DNA of 64,000 nucleotides, from positions 824,501 through 888,500 of the forward strand of contig CAJNDS010002091.1 in assembly GCA_905221605.1 (NCBI GenBank), read 5' to 3'. Origin of the DNA: Symbiodinium natans. Its lineage: Eukaryota > Sar > Dinophyceae > Suessiales > Symbiodiniaceae. Below are positions 10,363-20,939 of the stretch, one piece after another. A program made the translations under genes and the position numbers. Every line of letters begins with the position of its first letter. Within the stretch, counting starts at the first letter, position 1. The notes beneath the pieces are model-generated. The model was not told the origin of the DNA, ran no database searches, and saw only the letters and a program-made list of their open reading frames with translations.

Positions 10363-10540
10363 TATCATGGGTTCCCCTACTCCCCCCCCCTCTGCACTAC
10401 CCCCCCCCCCCCCCCCCCCCCCACCCCTAAATAACTCTAAATCCTAAACCCTACCCCCTAAACCCTAAACCCTGAATTCCCCCTGAATAGCCTGAATTGG
10501 GGGGCGCAACCGAGGGAGGCAGTGAGGAACCCATTGGGTT
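10363..10540. mobile_element. Inverted-repeat element, family M7, copy 1 (degenerate)
   Basis: Begins ATCATGGGTTCCCCTACT and ends near GAGGAACCCATTGG, with long C tracts inside. The better copy is at 39,021-39,205. Confidence 0.5.
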
Positions 10541-10648
10541 TAGGGTCTGCGGTTGAGGGTCAAGGGTTCACGGCCTAAGGGCAAGTTTAGGGTTTAGGGT
10601 TTAGGGCCTAAACCCTAAACCCTAAACCCTAAACTCTAGTCCCTAAAC

Positions 10649-10743
10649 CCGAACATTGGATTCCCGGTGTGCAAGCCTGAGGGCGAACCGCCTCGCCCAG
10701 TATAGTCAACTGCCCCAATAGGCAAGCCCTTCTCATCTAGTCC
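10649..10743 (-). CDS. Exon, glycine-rich segment
   Basis: Thirty-one codons plus two bases, reading GLDEKGLPIGAVDYTGRGGS then PSGLHTGNPMF. The acceptor is CCGAAATAG and the donor is GG|GTTTAGGG (telomeric). Confidence 0.65.
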
Positions 10744-11173
10744 CTATTTCGGGTTTAGGGTTTAGGGTTTAGGGTTTTGGGTTTTGGGTTTTGGGTTTAC
10801 GGTTTAGGGACCCCAAACCCCATACCCTAGACCCTAAACCCAAAGACCCCAGACTCTAACCCTTTCTTAAACCCTCAAGCGATCCCTATGAAAGACTTCT
10901 ACCACCAGGAGAAGTGGAACATCGTAACAGCACGGTTTCAAAATCGAAGCAGAGTTTGGGGTTTGGGGCTTAGACCCTACTTGGAGGTTCATTGTCCTCG
11001 CTAAACCAGTTGCAACTGCAGTTAGAGCCCAATTCTAAGCGTATTCGGGCTCGTAAGGGGCTTCCGAGAGGGTAATGCGCACCCGAAACCCTGAACCCTC
11101 AACCCTAAACCCTGAACCCTAAACCCTAAATCCTAAACCCTAAACCCTAAACCCTAAACCCAGTAAGTACCAC

Positions 11174-11232
11174 CTCTGAGGCATCAGTCGTGGATCGCGG
11201 GCGGGATACAGCGTGCCAAGGGATCCATCCAC
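11174..11232 (-). CDS. Exon, unknown protein
   Basis: Nineteen codons plus two bases (VDGSLGTLYPARDPRLMPQ). The acceptor is CGATCAG and the donor is AG|GTGGTA. It follows 12,093-12,145 in phase 0. Confidence 0.65.
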
Positions 11233-11466
11233 CTGATCGGGGCTTAGCGTTTGGAGGGTTTCAGTTTTGGGGGGAGTGAAGTAGGGTTTAGGGTTTAGGG
11301 TTTGGGGTTTAGGGTTTAGGGTTTAGCGTTTGCGATTTAGGGTTGTGTATGTACTCTTACCCAAACCCCCATAAACTACCCCCAAGACTTCGGGGGGGGG
11401 GGGGGGGGGGGGGCTAGGCGCGAGCCTGCTGTCAACAGCTTCGGGCCCGCCCCAAGGCTTTAGTCT

Positions 11467-11569
11467 TAGTTGTCCAGTACCTAGGGGTTTTAAAGGTTAA
11501 CCTTTGGGATTATAAGGGGAATATATTACCCCAAAAAGGTCAAAGGTTACCTACTCTACTACCAAGTAG
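11467..11569. mobile_element. Short inverted-repeat element, family M2, copy 2
   Basis: Nearly base-for-base repeat of 6,340-6,435 over about 95 bases, with few substitutions, indicating recent movement or duplication. Confidence 0.75.
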
Positions 11570-12092
11570 TACAATAAAGGCCCACGAGGCTTGAACCCTG
11601 AACCCCTGAACCCTACATTTGGGGTAGAGAGGTCAATGCCTCACCGGACTTCGGAATCTCATGATGTCTTGAAAATGGGGTAATATAGTACGAAACCAAA
11701 ACTATCCCACAGAGCAAACAGCTTTAAGCACTTGAAACCCTGAATCCTAACCCCAAGCCCTCAACCCCAAGCCCCAAGCCCGACAGCCCAGAAATCCTAA
11801 ATCCTAAACCCCAAAACCTAAATCCTAAGCTCCAAGCCCAACAACCCGGAAACGTGAAGCAGTAACTCCACCTTTTATGTCCCGAGACACCCTATACAAC
11901 CCCAGGGACCCCAAACCCCGCAAAACCCTAGAAACCCTAAACCCTAAAACTTTAGGGCTTTCAGGTTTAGGGTTTCGGGTTTAGGGCCACCCTAAACTTC
12001 AAAGCCTCCTATAGTCCCTTAAGGGTTTAGAACTCACAAAGCATCCCTAAGAGCTGTAAGACCCCCTTAAAACCTTATGCCTTGATCCCCAC

Positions 12093-12145
12093 ACACAGCG
12101 CCTTCTCCACAGCTGCCGCTACGCCCACGATGTTGGGGTCGGTTC
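12093..12145 (-). CDS. Exon, unknown protein
   Basis: Two bases plus 17 codons (TDPNIVGVAAAVEKALC). The acceptor is TAGCTCAG and the donor is TGT|GTGGGG. Phase 1 in matches 12,421-12,467 and phase 0 out matches 11,174-11,232. Confidence 0.65.
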
Positions 12146-12420
12146 CTGAGCTACCCTAGGCTCCGCACCCCGGAACCCCAAACTCTAAAGTCCTTAAACC
12201 CTGGAACCTAAAACCCCCCCGTGAAAGCTTTGGAATCCTAAGCCCTGAGCCCCCTACAGCCTTAGCCCCTACTTGGAGGCTCATGCTAAACCATAGAAAC
12301 CTAGAACCCCTAAGCCCTAGAACCCTAAAGCCCTGGAACCCAACAACCCCAACCTCAAACCACTCAAACCCAAAACTCTAAACCCCAAAACCCTACATCC
12401 CTCCCCCAAACCCCCTGAAC

Positions 12421-12467
12421 TGCCATCCCGGTGTCCCAGACATGTGTGCGAGATGACACCCTCAGTT
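12421..12467 (-). CDS. Exon, unknown protein
   Basis: Fifteen codons (TEGVISHTCLGHRDG) with one base at each end. The acceptor is CCTTCAG and the donor is A|GTTCAG. TTTAGGG follows immediately on the right. Confidence 0.55.
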
Positions 12468-12595
12468 CTGAAGGGTTTAGGGTTTAGGGTTTAGGGTTTA
12501 GGGTTTAGGGTTTAGGGTTTAGGGTTTAGGGTTTAGGAGTTTAGGGATCAATTCCTGTCCTGAGGGAACCCTAAACCCCTCCAGCCGCAAGCCCA

Positions 12596-12745
12596 CTTGG
12601 AGGTTCATGGTACTTATTGACCCATTTGTTGCTGTACTTAGAACCCAGCTCTAAGCACTTTGCGGTACTTGCGGGGCTTTATATGATCGGTGGCACTATA
12701 TAAGTGCACATTCTTTGGGTTACAAGTACCCTGAACCTCCAAGTA
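12596..12745. mobile_element. Inverted-repeat element, family M3, copy
   Basis: Ends are CTTGGAGGTTCATGGTACTT and TACCCTGAACCTCCAAG, nearly perfect inverted repeats about 150 bases apart. Other copies are near 27.8, 45.5 and 49.7 kb, with fragments at 10.97 and 24.9 kb. Confidence 0.75.
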
Positions 12746-13382
12746 AACATCAAGTAAACCCTGGACCCTAATCCGAGCATCTGTGTACTTAATACCTCCA
12801 CATTTAAAGAAAATTTTCTCGTCGAGAAGCCCGCCGGAAGACTACTTTCCATTGCGGGGGTTTTCGCATCAGGAAATACCAGCACATTTAAAGAAATCTT
12901 TTTCCGGGGGGGTGGGGGGGCTCAAACATCTGTCGGCAGGCTTCTTTTTGCTGCTTGCTGAGCTACAGCACCTCAGGGATCTGCAGCCTGCATTCCTATA
13001 CATTGCCGTGGTCTGATTATTGCCGCGCCCTGCCTTTCTTATTGCGGTGGGGGTGCAGGGTCGGGGGGGGGGGGGGGCGGGGCCCAACTAAACAGATGCT
13101 CGGATTAAATCTAAACATCTCAAGCCTGAGCCCCTAAACCCTGATCCCAAAACCCGAAACTTTAGAGCCCATGCCCTGAAACCTCCAAAACCCTCCATCC
13201 CCACTTTCTGTTCTGGCTGACAAGCGGCAGCCCAGGCGGCAGCCTCCGAAAATTGTTGGGGGTCTAAAACCCTACGGCCCTCATAAACACCCTATACCCC
13301 AAGGACTACACTCTATACCTTCCCCCCCCTCCCCCAGCCACTAAAAAAACAAAAGGAGTAATTCGGCCGGGCATCCAAAAAC

Positions 13383-13436
13383 CTTCTGCAGGTCGCTCAG
13401 CAGGGTGTCCGCCTCCCAGAATTTCGGCATGCACTC
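13383..13436 (-). CDS. Exon, unknown protein
   Basis: Eighteen codons, phase 0 to 0 (ECMPKFWEADTLLSDLQK). The acceptor is GCGCCCAG after a pyrimidine-rich tract; the donor is AAG|GTTTTTGG. It follows 14,424-14,522 in frame. Confidence 0.7.
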
Positions 13437-13726
13437 CTGGGCGCACCCAGAGAGAGACCGGGTTTCGGGTTTCGGGTTTAGGGTTTAGGGTCTGGGGTTT
13501 GGGATTTGGGGTTTGGGGTTTAGGGTTTAGGGTTTGCGGTTTAGGGTCTGGGGTTTAGAGTTTAGGGTTTTGGGTTTGGGGGATTCAGGGGTTCAGCGAC
13601 TAGGTGCTTTTTGGGGTTTAGGGTTTAGGGTTTAGGGTTTAGGCTGTTTTGAGCTTGGGGTTCCGGAATTTAGGGTTCGGCTTGACGCGTCATGGGTTTC
13701 GGGATCCGGGTGGTGCTGCTCCACCT

Positions 13727-14044
13727 AAACCCTAAACCCTAAACCCTAAACCCTAAACCCTAAACCCTAAACCCTAAACCCTAAACCCTAAACCCTAAAC
13801 CCTAAACCCTAAACCCTGAAGCTTCGGGTTGAGGGTTTATGGGGTGTGGGGTTGAGGGCTTAGAGCTAGGGTTTAGGGTTTAGGGAATAGGTTTAAGGGT
13901 TTAGGCTTTAGTTTAGGGTTTAGGGTTTAGGGTTTAGGGTTTAGGGTTTAGGGTTTAGGGTTTAGGGTTTAGGGTTTAGGGTTTAGGGTTTAGGGTTTAG
14001 GGTTTAGGGTTTAGGGTTTAGGGTTTAGGGTTTAGGGTTTAGGG
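13727..14044. repeat. Facing telomere-like arrays
   Basis: (CCCTAAA)n at 13,727-13,817 and (TTTAGGG)n at 13,861-14,044 in opposite orientation, separated by about 45 bases. Together they form a large inverted repeat inside one intron. Confidence 0.9.
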
Positions 14045-14423
14045 TGGATGGGGGGGGGCCACCAGGGATGATTGAGGGCTGGTTAAGCTTCAGGGCTTTT
14101 GGCCTTCGGGTGTTTTTGCCAGGCTTTTGTCTTGGAGGTCTTGGGAGTTTTCGGCGTAGGGTTTTCAGGATTTTTTGCGGATCTAGGGCACCAGGATTCT
14201 CAAAAAACTTCTCGAAATCGATGTAACAAGTTTTTAGGGTTTAGGGTTTAGGGTTTGGGGTTTAGGGTTTAGGGTTTAGGGTCCTTTAATAAGGAAGAAT
14301 AATTTTTCGGGGTTCTTAAGCAATTAGTAACCCTAAGCCCTAAACCCTAATCAAACCCTAAACCCCTAAACCCTAAATCCTAAACCCTAAGCCCTAAACC
14401 CTACACTCCAAAACGCCCTAAAC

Positions 14424-14522
14424 CTCATCTTTGTCGGCCGGAGAGTCGGCGACCTCAAGCGGCACTTTGGACTCCGGACGCACTGCGTCCTCCAGGTGGA
14501 TGAGGTCCAGGGTCGCTCCCTC
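14424..14522 (-). CDS. Exon, acidic segment
   Basis: Thirty-three codons, phase 0 to 0, reading EGATLDLIHLEDAVRPESK, then VPLEVADSPADKDE. The acceptor is GGGAACAG and the donor is GAG|GTTTAGGG (telomeric). CCCTAAA is on the left and TTTAGGG on the right. One of the clearest exon islands. Confidence 0.8.
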
Positions 14523-14534
14523 CTGTTCCCGTTT

Positions 14535-14650
14535 GTAGGGTTTAGGGTTTAGGGTTTAGGGTTTAGGGTTTAGGGTTTAGGGTTTAGGGTTTAGGGTTTA
14601 GGGTTTAGGGTTTAGGGTTTAGGGTTTAGGGTTTAGGGTTTAGGGTTTAC
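14535..14650. repeat. Telomere-like array (TTTAGGG)n
   Basis: About 16 near-perfect units filling the whole intron between the exons at 14,424-14,522 and 14,651-14,681. Confidence 0.9.
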
Positions 14651-14681
14651 CTGGATCCTCGGGCTCCTGCTGAATTTCAGC
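14651..14681 (-). CDS. Small exon, unknown protein
   Basis: Thirty-one bases between acceptor CCTAAAG and donor CAG|GTAAAC. Best-looking frame is AEIQQEPEDP; the frame that fits the next exon in phase 0 is LKFSRSPRIQ. The frame is therefore undecided. Confidence 0.45.
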
Positions 14682-14965
14682 CTTTAGGATACAAGTAGCC
14701 TTTTGTGCATGGGGGGGCATTATTTTTGGTTCTGGTACTTTGGGAGTGTCTGAGCATTTTCTTTCGAGAAACGAGAGCTTAGTCTTCCTGTGGGAGACAC
14801 GGTTGATGCCATTCGTTACTGTCGCGGCTCGAAACTTTTACATCCCTGACTCGTGGAGGGAAAGACCGTGGCTTCGCAAAGCGGCGTGCATAACACTGCT
14901 GCATGCATCGTTCAGTTGCGGGTGCATTTGACCTCATGGGACTGCGCACATGCAAGCCAGACCTG

Positions 14966-15037
14966 TTTTACATGAAAAACCTGTAAACCGAATGTGGAAA
15001 GAACACCCCTGTAAACTACGGGTTTTTCATGTAAAGC
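14966..15037. mobile_element. Short inverted repeat element
   Basis: TTTACATGAAAAACC at one end and GGGTTTTTCATGTAAA at the other, about 70 bases overall, in an intron. It is followed at 15,100-15,145 by a 21-base tandem duplication (GCGTATTTGGCCGCTCCAGC twice). Confidence 0.6.
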
Positions 15038-15766
15038 GGTGGGAATTACAGGACTTTCGTGTAAATGTATGTCAGTCTGTTTTTCTTGGAAAAATGGGAG
15101 GCGTATTTGGCCGCTCCAGCGGCGTATTTGGCCGCTCCAGCGGCGAATTTTGGGGTTCGCCCGCCGGCAGCCTGCCCAAGCTCCGGAACATGCGCAGTTT
15201 CGCTAGCAACCTTACTATTCGTTAACCCTCACCGTGAGACATGAACTACTCCGGGAGCACGATGAAGACGATCGAGAGCTCGGCTGTTTCGGTGCCTTCT
15301 GAGCCCATGCCCTAACCCTGTAAGTCACCCTATCTAGACTCGAGACAGGGATGGTCCACTCAGGCTGAGTGCATCTGAGTGTTGTGTGATCACCGAAAGA
15401 CTGGTACAGACAAAATAACCCTCTATCGGATGTAACTCCCTATGCTCAAAAAACCGTATAGCTCTGTCACTACGTATAGATTCGAAACACTACATATTGA
15501 TTCCAAACCATGCCTCCTAATGATAATTCTCCGAAACCCGCAGAGGCAACTTTTGAGTGCAGAGGCAACAATTTCCGACTTCCGAGCCGGCGGCAAAAAT
15601 AGAGCACACACGAGGTTTCAGGTAGGGTTTAGGGTTTAGGGTTTAGGGTTGAGCAAGCCTTAAGCATGGAAACCTTAAGCCCCCCCCCCCCAAGAAATGC
15701 AAAAAAAAAAAAAACTCAACCTTAAACCGAAATCCCTCCCCCGGCGCACATCCCCAAACCCTAAAC

Positions 15767-15832
15767 CCCCTCCTCCGCATCCCGCAGGTTCTCTGGGAGG
15801 GTGATCATGACGGTCAGAGCCCGGCATAGGAC
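15767..15832 (-). CDS. Exon, unknown protein
   Basis: Twenty-two codons, phase 0 to 0, reading VLCRALTVMITLPENLRD then AEEG. The acceptor is CGGCTCAG and the donor is GGG|GTTTAGGG (telomeric). Confidence 0.75.
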
Positions 15833-15881
15833 CTGAGCCGATCCTACGATTGAGCTCGGCCGCTTGCTTCAAGGGATTCCC

Positions 15882-16002
15882 CTAAACCCTAAACCCTAAA
15901 CCCTAAACCCTTAACCCTAAACCCTAAACCCTAATCCCTAAACCCTAATTCCTAAACCCTAAACCCTAAACCCTAAACCCTAAACCCTAAACCCTAAACC
16001 GA
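15882..16002. repeat. Telomere-like array (CCCTAAA)n
   Basis: About 16 units with a few CCCTAAT/CCCTTAA variants; intronic. Confidence 0.9.
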
Positions 16003-16269
16003 ACATCAGGGGAGTCATACTCGGACCCCTGAGGATGCACCCCCTGAGAGGTTTCTTTTCATGGGGTCCCCTTATATTCCCCTCTTAGAGGATCTTTAAA
16101 AAGGGTCCCCAAACCCAAGGGTACAACCTTAGGGGTCCAAGGTAGAATTTGACAACCCGAAACTGGCCCTGAATCACAACTGACAACCCTGAAGCCTCAA
16201 CCCTATAAACCCTAAACCCTAATTAACCCTAAACCCTGATCCCAGACATCCGGAGGTGAACCTAACTTC

Positions 16270-16372
16270 AGAACCTAGGAATAAAAGGGTACCCTTTCTG
16301 GTTCTAAGTGGATTATGAGGGAACCCCAACCCTAAACAAACGAAATAGGGGCCCACTCCGGGTTCCTAGTAG
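16270..16372. mobile_element. Inverted-repeat element, family M1, copy 2
   Basis: Core ACCTAGGAATAAAAGGGTACC...AGGGAACCCCAACCC and right end CTCCGGGTTCCTAGTAG match the family. Confidence 0.7.
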
Positions 16373-16569
16373 AGATTGGAGTGCGTTCTCCTGCTGCCTA
16401 CCTCTGAGAAGTATGGCACCGTTCGCTGGGATGACAGGTTGCGGGGTTGGGATGAAAAAGTTATGGGGTTTACGGTTTAGGTCTTCTTGGGTCTACAAAT
16501 GAGGGCTTAGGGAGTAGAAGCCTTAAACCCGAACCCTAAACCCTAAACCCTAAACCCTAAACCCTAAAC

Positions 16570-16647
16570 CCTGCACATCCTGAACATGCCGGAAACGCCG
16601 TGTGCTCGTCCCACTGCGAGTTGGGGATCCGCTGGTCGTACGAAAAC
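16570..16647 (-). CDS. Exon, unknown protein
   Basis: Twenty-five codons, reading FSYDQRIPNSQWDEHTAF then PACSGCA. The acceptor is CCTGCAG and the donor is GG|GTTTAGGG (telomeric). CCCTAAA is on the left; TTTAGGG starts about 30 bases to the right. Confidence 0.7.
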
Positions 16648-16675
16648 CTGCAGGGACACTTCTTCCTTATGGTAT

Positions 16676-16842
16676 GGTTTAGGGTTTAGGGTTTAGGGTT
16701 TAGGGCTTAGGGCTTAGGGCTTAGGGCTTAGGGCTTAGGGCTTAGGGTTTAGGGTTTAGGGTTTAGGGTTTAGGGTTTAGGGTTTAGGGTTTAGGGTTTA
16801 GGGTTTAGGGTTTAGGGCTTAGGGCTTAGGGCTTAGGGTTTT
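16676..16842. repeat. Mixed array: TTTAGGG with GGGCTTA blocks
   Basis: TTTAGGG units interrupted by pure runs of seven and three GGGCTTA variants, showing local homogenisation of a variant unit. Confidence 0.9.
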
Positions 16843-16936
16843 AAGAATTAAAACAGGCACTTCTTCCTGTGGATGTTTGTTAAAATTTAAACGGGGAGTT
16901 CTTCTTGTGGATCAGTTGTAAAAAAAATCTAGACGG

Positions 16937-17052
16937 GGCATCGTGACTACAGTAGCCACATTCTGAAAGGGCACCCTTGTTGGGGTTGGTTCCTCGATAC
17001 GGGAACCTTGAACCAAAAAAAAAAGTAAAGGGTACTACTGGGCTACCTAGCT
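16937..17052. mobile_element. Inverted-repeat element, family M5, copy
   Basis: Right end GGGTACTACTGGGCTACC, left end GTGACTACAGTAGCCACATT, core GGGCACCCTTGTTGGGGTTGG. Similar copies are at 26.05, 29.2 and 38.4 kb. Confidence 0.65.
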
Positions 17053-17095
17053 GTTCAACCAAGAAGCACGTAGAGGCCTAGGCCGTATCCGACAC

Positions 17096-17141
17096 GCCCC
17101 TTGCAGATGATCGACCGCGCGTGGCCGCACGAAGCCTGATT
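17096..17141 (-). CDS. Exon, unknown protein
   Basis: Fifteen codons plus one base (NQASCGHARSIICKG), acceptor CTTTGCAG, donor C|GTGTCG. Confidence 0.5.
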
Positions 17142-18002
17142 CTGCAAAGCCCCAAGCCCTAAAGCCCCAAACCCTGAAGCCCTAAACTCTAAACCAAACC
17201 CTAAACCCTAAACCCTGAACCCTGAAACCCCAAACCCTACCCCGGAAACCCCGAACCCGATAGAACCCCAACTAAGGAGACAAGCCGGTAGAACCAAAAG
17301 AGGATAAGGAGCTTCTATGTCCCAGAAAGGGATGTTAATCTTAAAGGCTTTACCTAACTCAGCACCAAAGCGCTAGACCCCAGACCCCAAAGCCCGAACT
17401 TGGACCAACGCCCACAACATCTTGAAAAAACTTCCTCAAGCCAAAGCCTGAACCCTAAACCCTAAACCCTAAACCCTAACCCTAAACCCTAAACCCTAAA
17501 CCCTAAACCCTAAACCCTAAACCCTAGACCCTAGACCCTAGACCCTAAACCCTAAACCCTGAACCTAAACTAAAGCCTCAAGATCCTGAAAAAGCTTCCC
17601 AAGCCGGACTCCTCAACTGCTCCCGGCCGGGGTTGGGGCTTAGGGTTTAGGCCTTTGGGTTGGTTTAGGTAAACCCTACACCCTAGATCATAAAGCGGGT
17701 GGTTTAGGGTACCTATAGGGTACTGAGGGTTTATAGGGTATCTGAATAGGGCGGTAGCACTGGTGTAAGGCTGAGGGTTCGGGGTTGTTAGGGCTTATGG
17801 CTCAGGATACCTGATTCCTGAGTTCCTCCTTCAGAGTCGGGGGCTCAGGGAGGAATATGCCCTGATTCCTCCCCAAAAAGCAGCCGTATTTTTTTTGGGT
17901 TCTATAGTAAGGCTTTAAGGAGGGGCCGCAGAGACACTAAAAATGATGGCCAGAACCAACCCAGGACAGCCTTGACAGGCTCGAAACGGCTCTATGAGTA
18001 AA

Positions 18003-18193
18003 ACCCAAATAGGGTTTAGGGTCTAGGGTTTAGGGTTGTCTAGGGTTTAGGGTTTAGGGTTTAGGGTTTAGGGTTTAGGGTTTAGGGTTTAGGGTTTAGG
18101 GTTTAGGGTTTAGGGTTTAGGGGTTAGGGTTTAGGGTTTAGGGTTTAGGGTTTAGGGTTTAGGGTTTAGGGTTTAGGGTTTAGGGTTTAGGGT
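18003..18193. repeat. Telomere-like array (TTTAGGG)n
   Basis: More than 20 units, nearly perfect. Confidence 0.9.
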
Positions 18194-18204
18194 AAAGCCT
18201 AAAC

Positions 18205-18303
18205 CCTTCTTGCACCGGGCTGCTACATCCGTCGGGCCACACTTGCGAACGCAAAGAGTGCGGGTTAGGTCGATGAGCTTTGCGATGAGCCTCTTCTTGT
18301 CAC
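18205..18303 (-). CDS. Exon, basic helical segment
   Basis: Two bases, 32 codons, one base, reading DKKRLIAKLIDLTRTLCVRK then CGPTDVAARCKK. The acceptor is CCCTGAG and the donor is G|GTTTAGG (telomeric). Clear coding character; family not recognised. Confidence 0.75.
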
Positions 18304-18504
18304 CTCAGGGTTTAGGGTTTAGGGTTTAGGGTTTGGGGTTTAGGGTTTAGGGGTTTAGGGGTTTAGGGTTTAGGGTTTAGGGTTTAGGGTTTAGGGGTTT
18401 AGGGTTTAGGGGTTAGGGTAAAGAGTAAAGGGTAAAGGGTAAAAAACACCCTACCTGCGAGTACCGCGGAGGTTTGGGGTTTGGGGTTTAGGGTTTGGGG
18501 TTCC

Positions 18505-18559
18505 TAGCCCGGGATTTCAGCTTGTCGACACCTCTAGGGCTTGCTGGCTTCCAGTCGAG
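18505..18559 (-). CDS. Probable exon, ends unresolved
   Basis: Open minus-strand segment reading LLDWKPASPRGVDKLKSR. No AG lies just upstream of the full segment; the usable acceptor may be the internal CTGGAAG. A GC donor (GCTAGG) would end it. Confidence 0.4.
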
Positions 18560-18994
18560 GAGTTGTCGGGTTTAGGGCGCTAAACCCTAAACCCTAAACC
18601 CTAAACCGTAAACCCTAAACCCTAAACCCCAAACCCTAAACCCTAAACCCTAAGCCCTAATTAGGGTCCCATAGTCCCTTCTTTAGGGCTTCTGAAGCCC
18701 TATGTGGGATAAAGGGCCTGATTAGGGCATTTTGAGGTTCTTACACCCCTCCCTTCCACCCCCTCGGTTCTTATGAACCGTGACGAACGCCAGCTAAAAA
18801 CCCCGAACCTGGCGTAATGGCTTATAAGTAATTGCAGCCATTGCTGTCATGGATGAGTTCGAACTACCCAGGCCCTCCAAGTAAACCCCTTCACCCGCAA
18901 ACCCTAAACCCGACACCCTAAACCCTAAACCCTAAACCCTAAACCCTAAACCCTAAACCCTAAACCCCAAACCCCTAAACCCTAAACCCTAAAC

Positions 18995-19097
18995 CGCAAA
19001 GCGGGCCTCCATGAGCTTCCGCCACGAGGTCTTGAAACTCCGAACGTCTCTCAGGTCGCACGCTGGCCCGCAGAGCTCTCTGCATGGCTCAGGATCC
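18995..19097 (-). CDS. Exon, cysteine-containing segment
   Basis: One base plus 34 codons, reading DPEPCRELCGPACDLRDVRS, then FKTSWRKLMEARFA. The acceptor is GTCAGAG and the donor is GCG|GTTTAGGG (telomeric). Its 5' phase completes the arginine codon opened by the exon at 19,329-19,418. Confidence 0.8.
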
Positions 19098-19328
19098 CTC
19101 TGACTCAAAAGGGGGTTTGGGTTTCGGGATTAGGGTTTAGGGTTTAGGGTTTAGGGGACTCAAAGGCGTTTCAGGGGTCGGGTTTGAGGGCGGCGTTTCT
19201 GTGTCAGACCCCCCAGACCCTAACAAGAACCCTAAACCCCCCAAACTCCCCCCAAGAAAACCTTGACTATCTCTAACTCCTAAACCCCAACTCCTAAACC
19301 CTAAACCCTAAACCCTAAACTCCTAAAC

Positions 19329-19418
19329 CTCAAAGTCATGAAGATGTCAACTCTCCGGTGTGTGGCTTCCATGCTGCGCTTTTGTGACGCCTTTGCCTCT
19401 TCAGCCAAGAAAGCCGGG
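19329..19418 (-). CDS. Exon, charged helical segment
   Basis: One base, 29 codons, two bases, reading PAFLAEEAKASQKRSMEAT then HRRVDIFMTL. The acceptor is CTCCGCAG and the donor is AG|GTTTAGG (telomeric). Phases agree with 19,848-19,894 before it and 18,995-19,097 after it. Confidence 0.75.
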
Positions 19419-19847
19419 CTGCGGAGCTTCGGGTTCGGGGGTTTAGGGTTTAGGGTTTGGGGTTCAGGGTTTAGGGTTTAGGGTTTAGGGTTTAGGGTTT
19501 AGGGTTTGAGGTTTAGGGTTTAGGGTTTTGGGACTGGGGTTTGGGGTGTAGGGCTTGGGGTTCAGGGTTTAGGGTTTGGTTTAGGGCTCGGGGGTTGGGG
19601 ACGTAGGGTTTCGTGGTGCCTACAGGCCTTAGGTTTGTCAACCTCCCGAAGCCAACTAAGCTCTATGATTCAGAAACTTCTGGAACCCCGAACTCCCTCA
19701 TGCCTGATTTACCTGCCTTGAAGTAGAAGCCTCGCAGCCCAAACTCCAAAACCCAAATGGTTTGGGTTTTTAAGGGGAATTGCAAATCCCATACCCCTAA
19801 ACCCCTAAACCCCCAAACGCTAAACCCCTAAAGCCCAAGCCCCAAAC

Positions 19848-19894
19848 CCCTCGTGCGCGCTTGTGACAGCTTGCTTTGGCTCGAGGACGCAGGG
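19848..19894 (-). CDS. Exon, unknown protein
   Basis: Fifteen codons plus two bases (PCVLEPKQAVTSAHE). The acceptor is AACATCAG and the donor is GG|GTTTGGGG, a telomere-variant unit. Confidence 0.6.
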
Positions 19895-20067
19895 CTGATG
19901 TTTTCAGGGGCTTTGGGATTTAGGGTTTGGGGTTTACGGTTTGGGGCTTCGGGTTTAGTGCTTGAGGTTTAGGGTTTAGGTTCAGGGCTTAGGGTTTATG
20001 AGAACCACGTAAGCCCGATCGAGTATTGGGTACCTGCTTGTGCTTTTTTGGGTCAAGATGCTATAAC

Positions 20068-20135
20068 AAAGAAGCCGGTGCAGGGTTGAAGAGCTGTAGG
20101 CCGTAAGGGTAGATGATGTCGCGTGGGTTATGTCT
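20068..20135 (-). CDS. Exon, unknown protein
   Basis: Twenty-two codons plus two bases, reading RHNPRDIIYPYGLQLFNP then APAS. The acceptor is AGCCATCAG and the donor is TT|GTTATAG. It follows 20,889-20,939 in phase 0. Confidence 0.75.
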
Positions 20136-20888
20136 CTGATGGCTTTTGGGGTTTAGGGTTTAAGGCTTAGGGTCTACTATCCTCCCCTTAGAACCTTAAT
20201 ACAAATATTACTTTAAATACCCTGGTGGGTTTTATATGAACAAAAATTAAAAAATATTCCCCTGGAGGGTATCGTCTAGGGTTTGGGGTTTGGGTCTGGT
20301 CGTGGGTCTGGGCCTTACGATCAAGGCAAATCGTGTATCTCCCTGAGCATCCTCGTCCATCAGCAGCCTCCGCAACACCCTCTCCCACCAATAGCACCAC
20401 AGAGCCCAAAAGTACACAGAAAATGAAAAGAAAAAACACACACACATAGACTTATATAGACTAAAGGACACTTACACTATCCACACACCCACGCCCACAC
20501 CCACACCCACTCCCACCCCACTGCCAGAGCCACAACCACAACCACGAACGCATACACGCGCGCGCACGCGCACGCGCGTGTACGCACCCCAGCAAAAACT
20601 GAAGTCAAAAAAGCCTCAAGAAACCTAAAGCCCTGATTCAGGAACACAACGCCCCGAAAACCGTAATTGCTCTGGAACCCGCAACCTGAAACACAGAATA
20701 TCCGGGTAGTGAAGGTGGGGGGCTAGGCACTACCTAGAATAGGGTCCCTTATAATTATAATCATAATTGTCATTATTCATATCATTATTATTACTATTAT
20801 TATTATTGTTTCAAATATTATTATTATTGAAATAATAATACTTCTTCTTCTTATTATTATTATATATATATATAAGCCAGCTGACCAC
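20136..20888. other. Intron with microsatellites
   Basis: No exon seen. It contains a purine/pyrimidine-alternating GCGCACGCGCAC tract (20,555-20,582), CCACACCC repeats (20,478-20,520) and an ATT/TTA-rich block ending in (TA)n at 20,757-20,875. Confidence 0.6.
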
Positions 20889-20939
20889 GCCTGATTGGGG
20901 CATCTCCACATCTACGTCGTACATGAGCGTGAACCTCCA
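20889..20939 (-). CDS. Exon, unknown protein
   Basis: Seventeen codons, phase 0 to 0 (WRFTLMYDVDVEMPQSG). The acceptor is GGTGTCAAG and the donor is GGC|GTGGTC. Joins 21,949-22,022 upstream and 20,068-20,135 downstream in frame. Confidence 0.7.

Noticed and set aside
10870-10957. Plus-strand segment reading KDFYHQEKWNIVTARFQNRS
   Set aside because: Looks protein-like and ends at GTTTGGGG, but it is isolated on the + strand among minus-strand exons. A chance open frame or a relic; not called as a gene.
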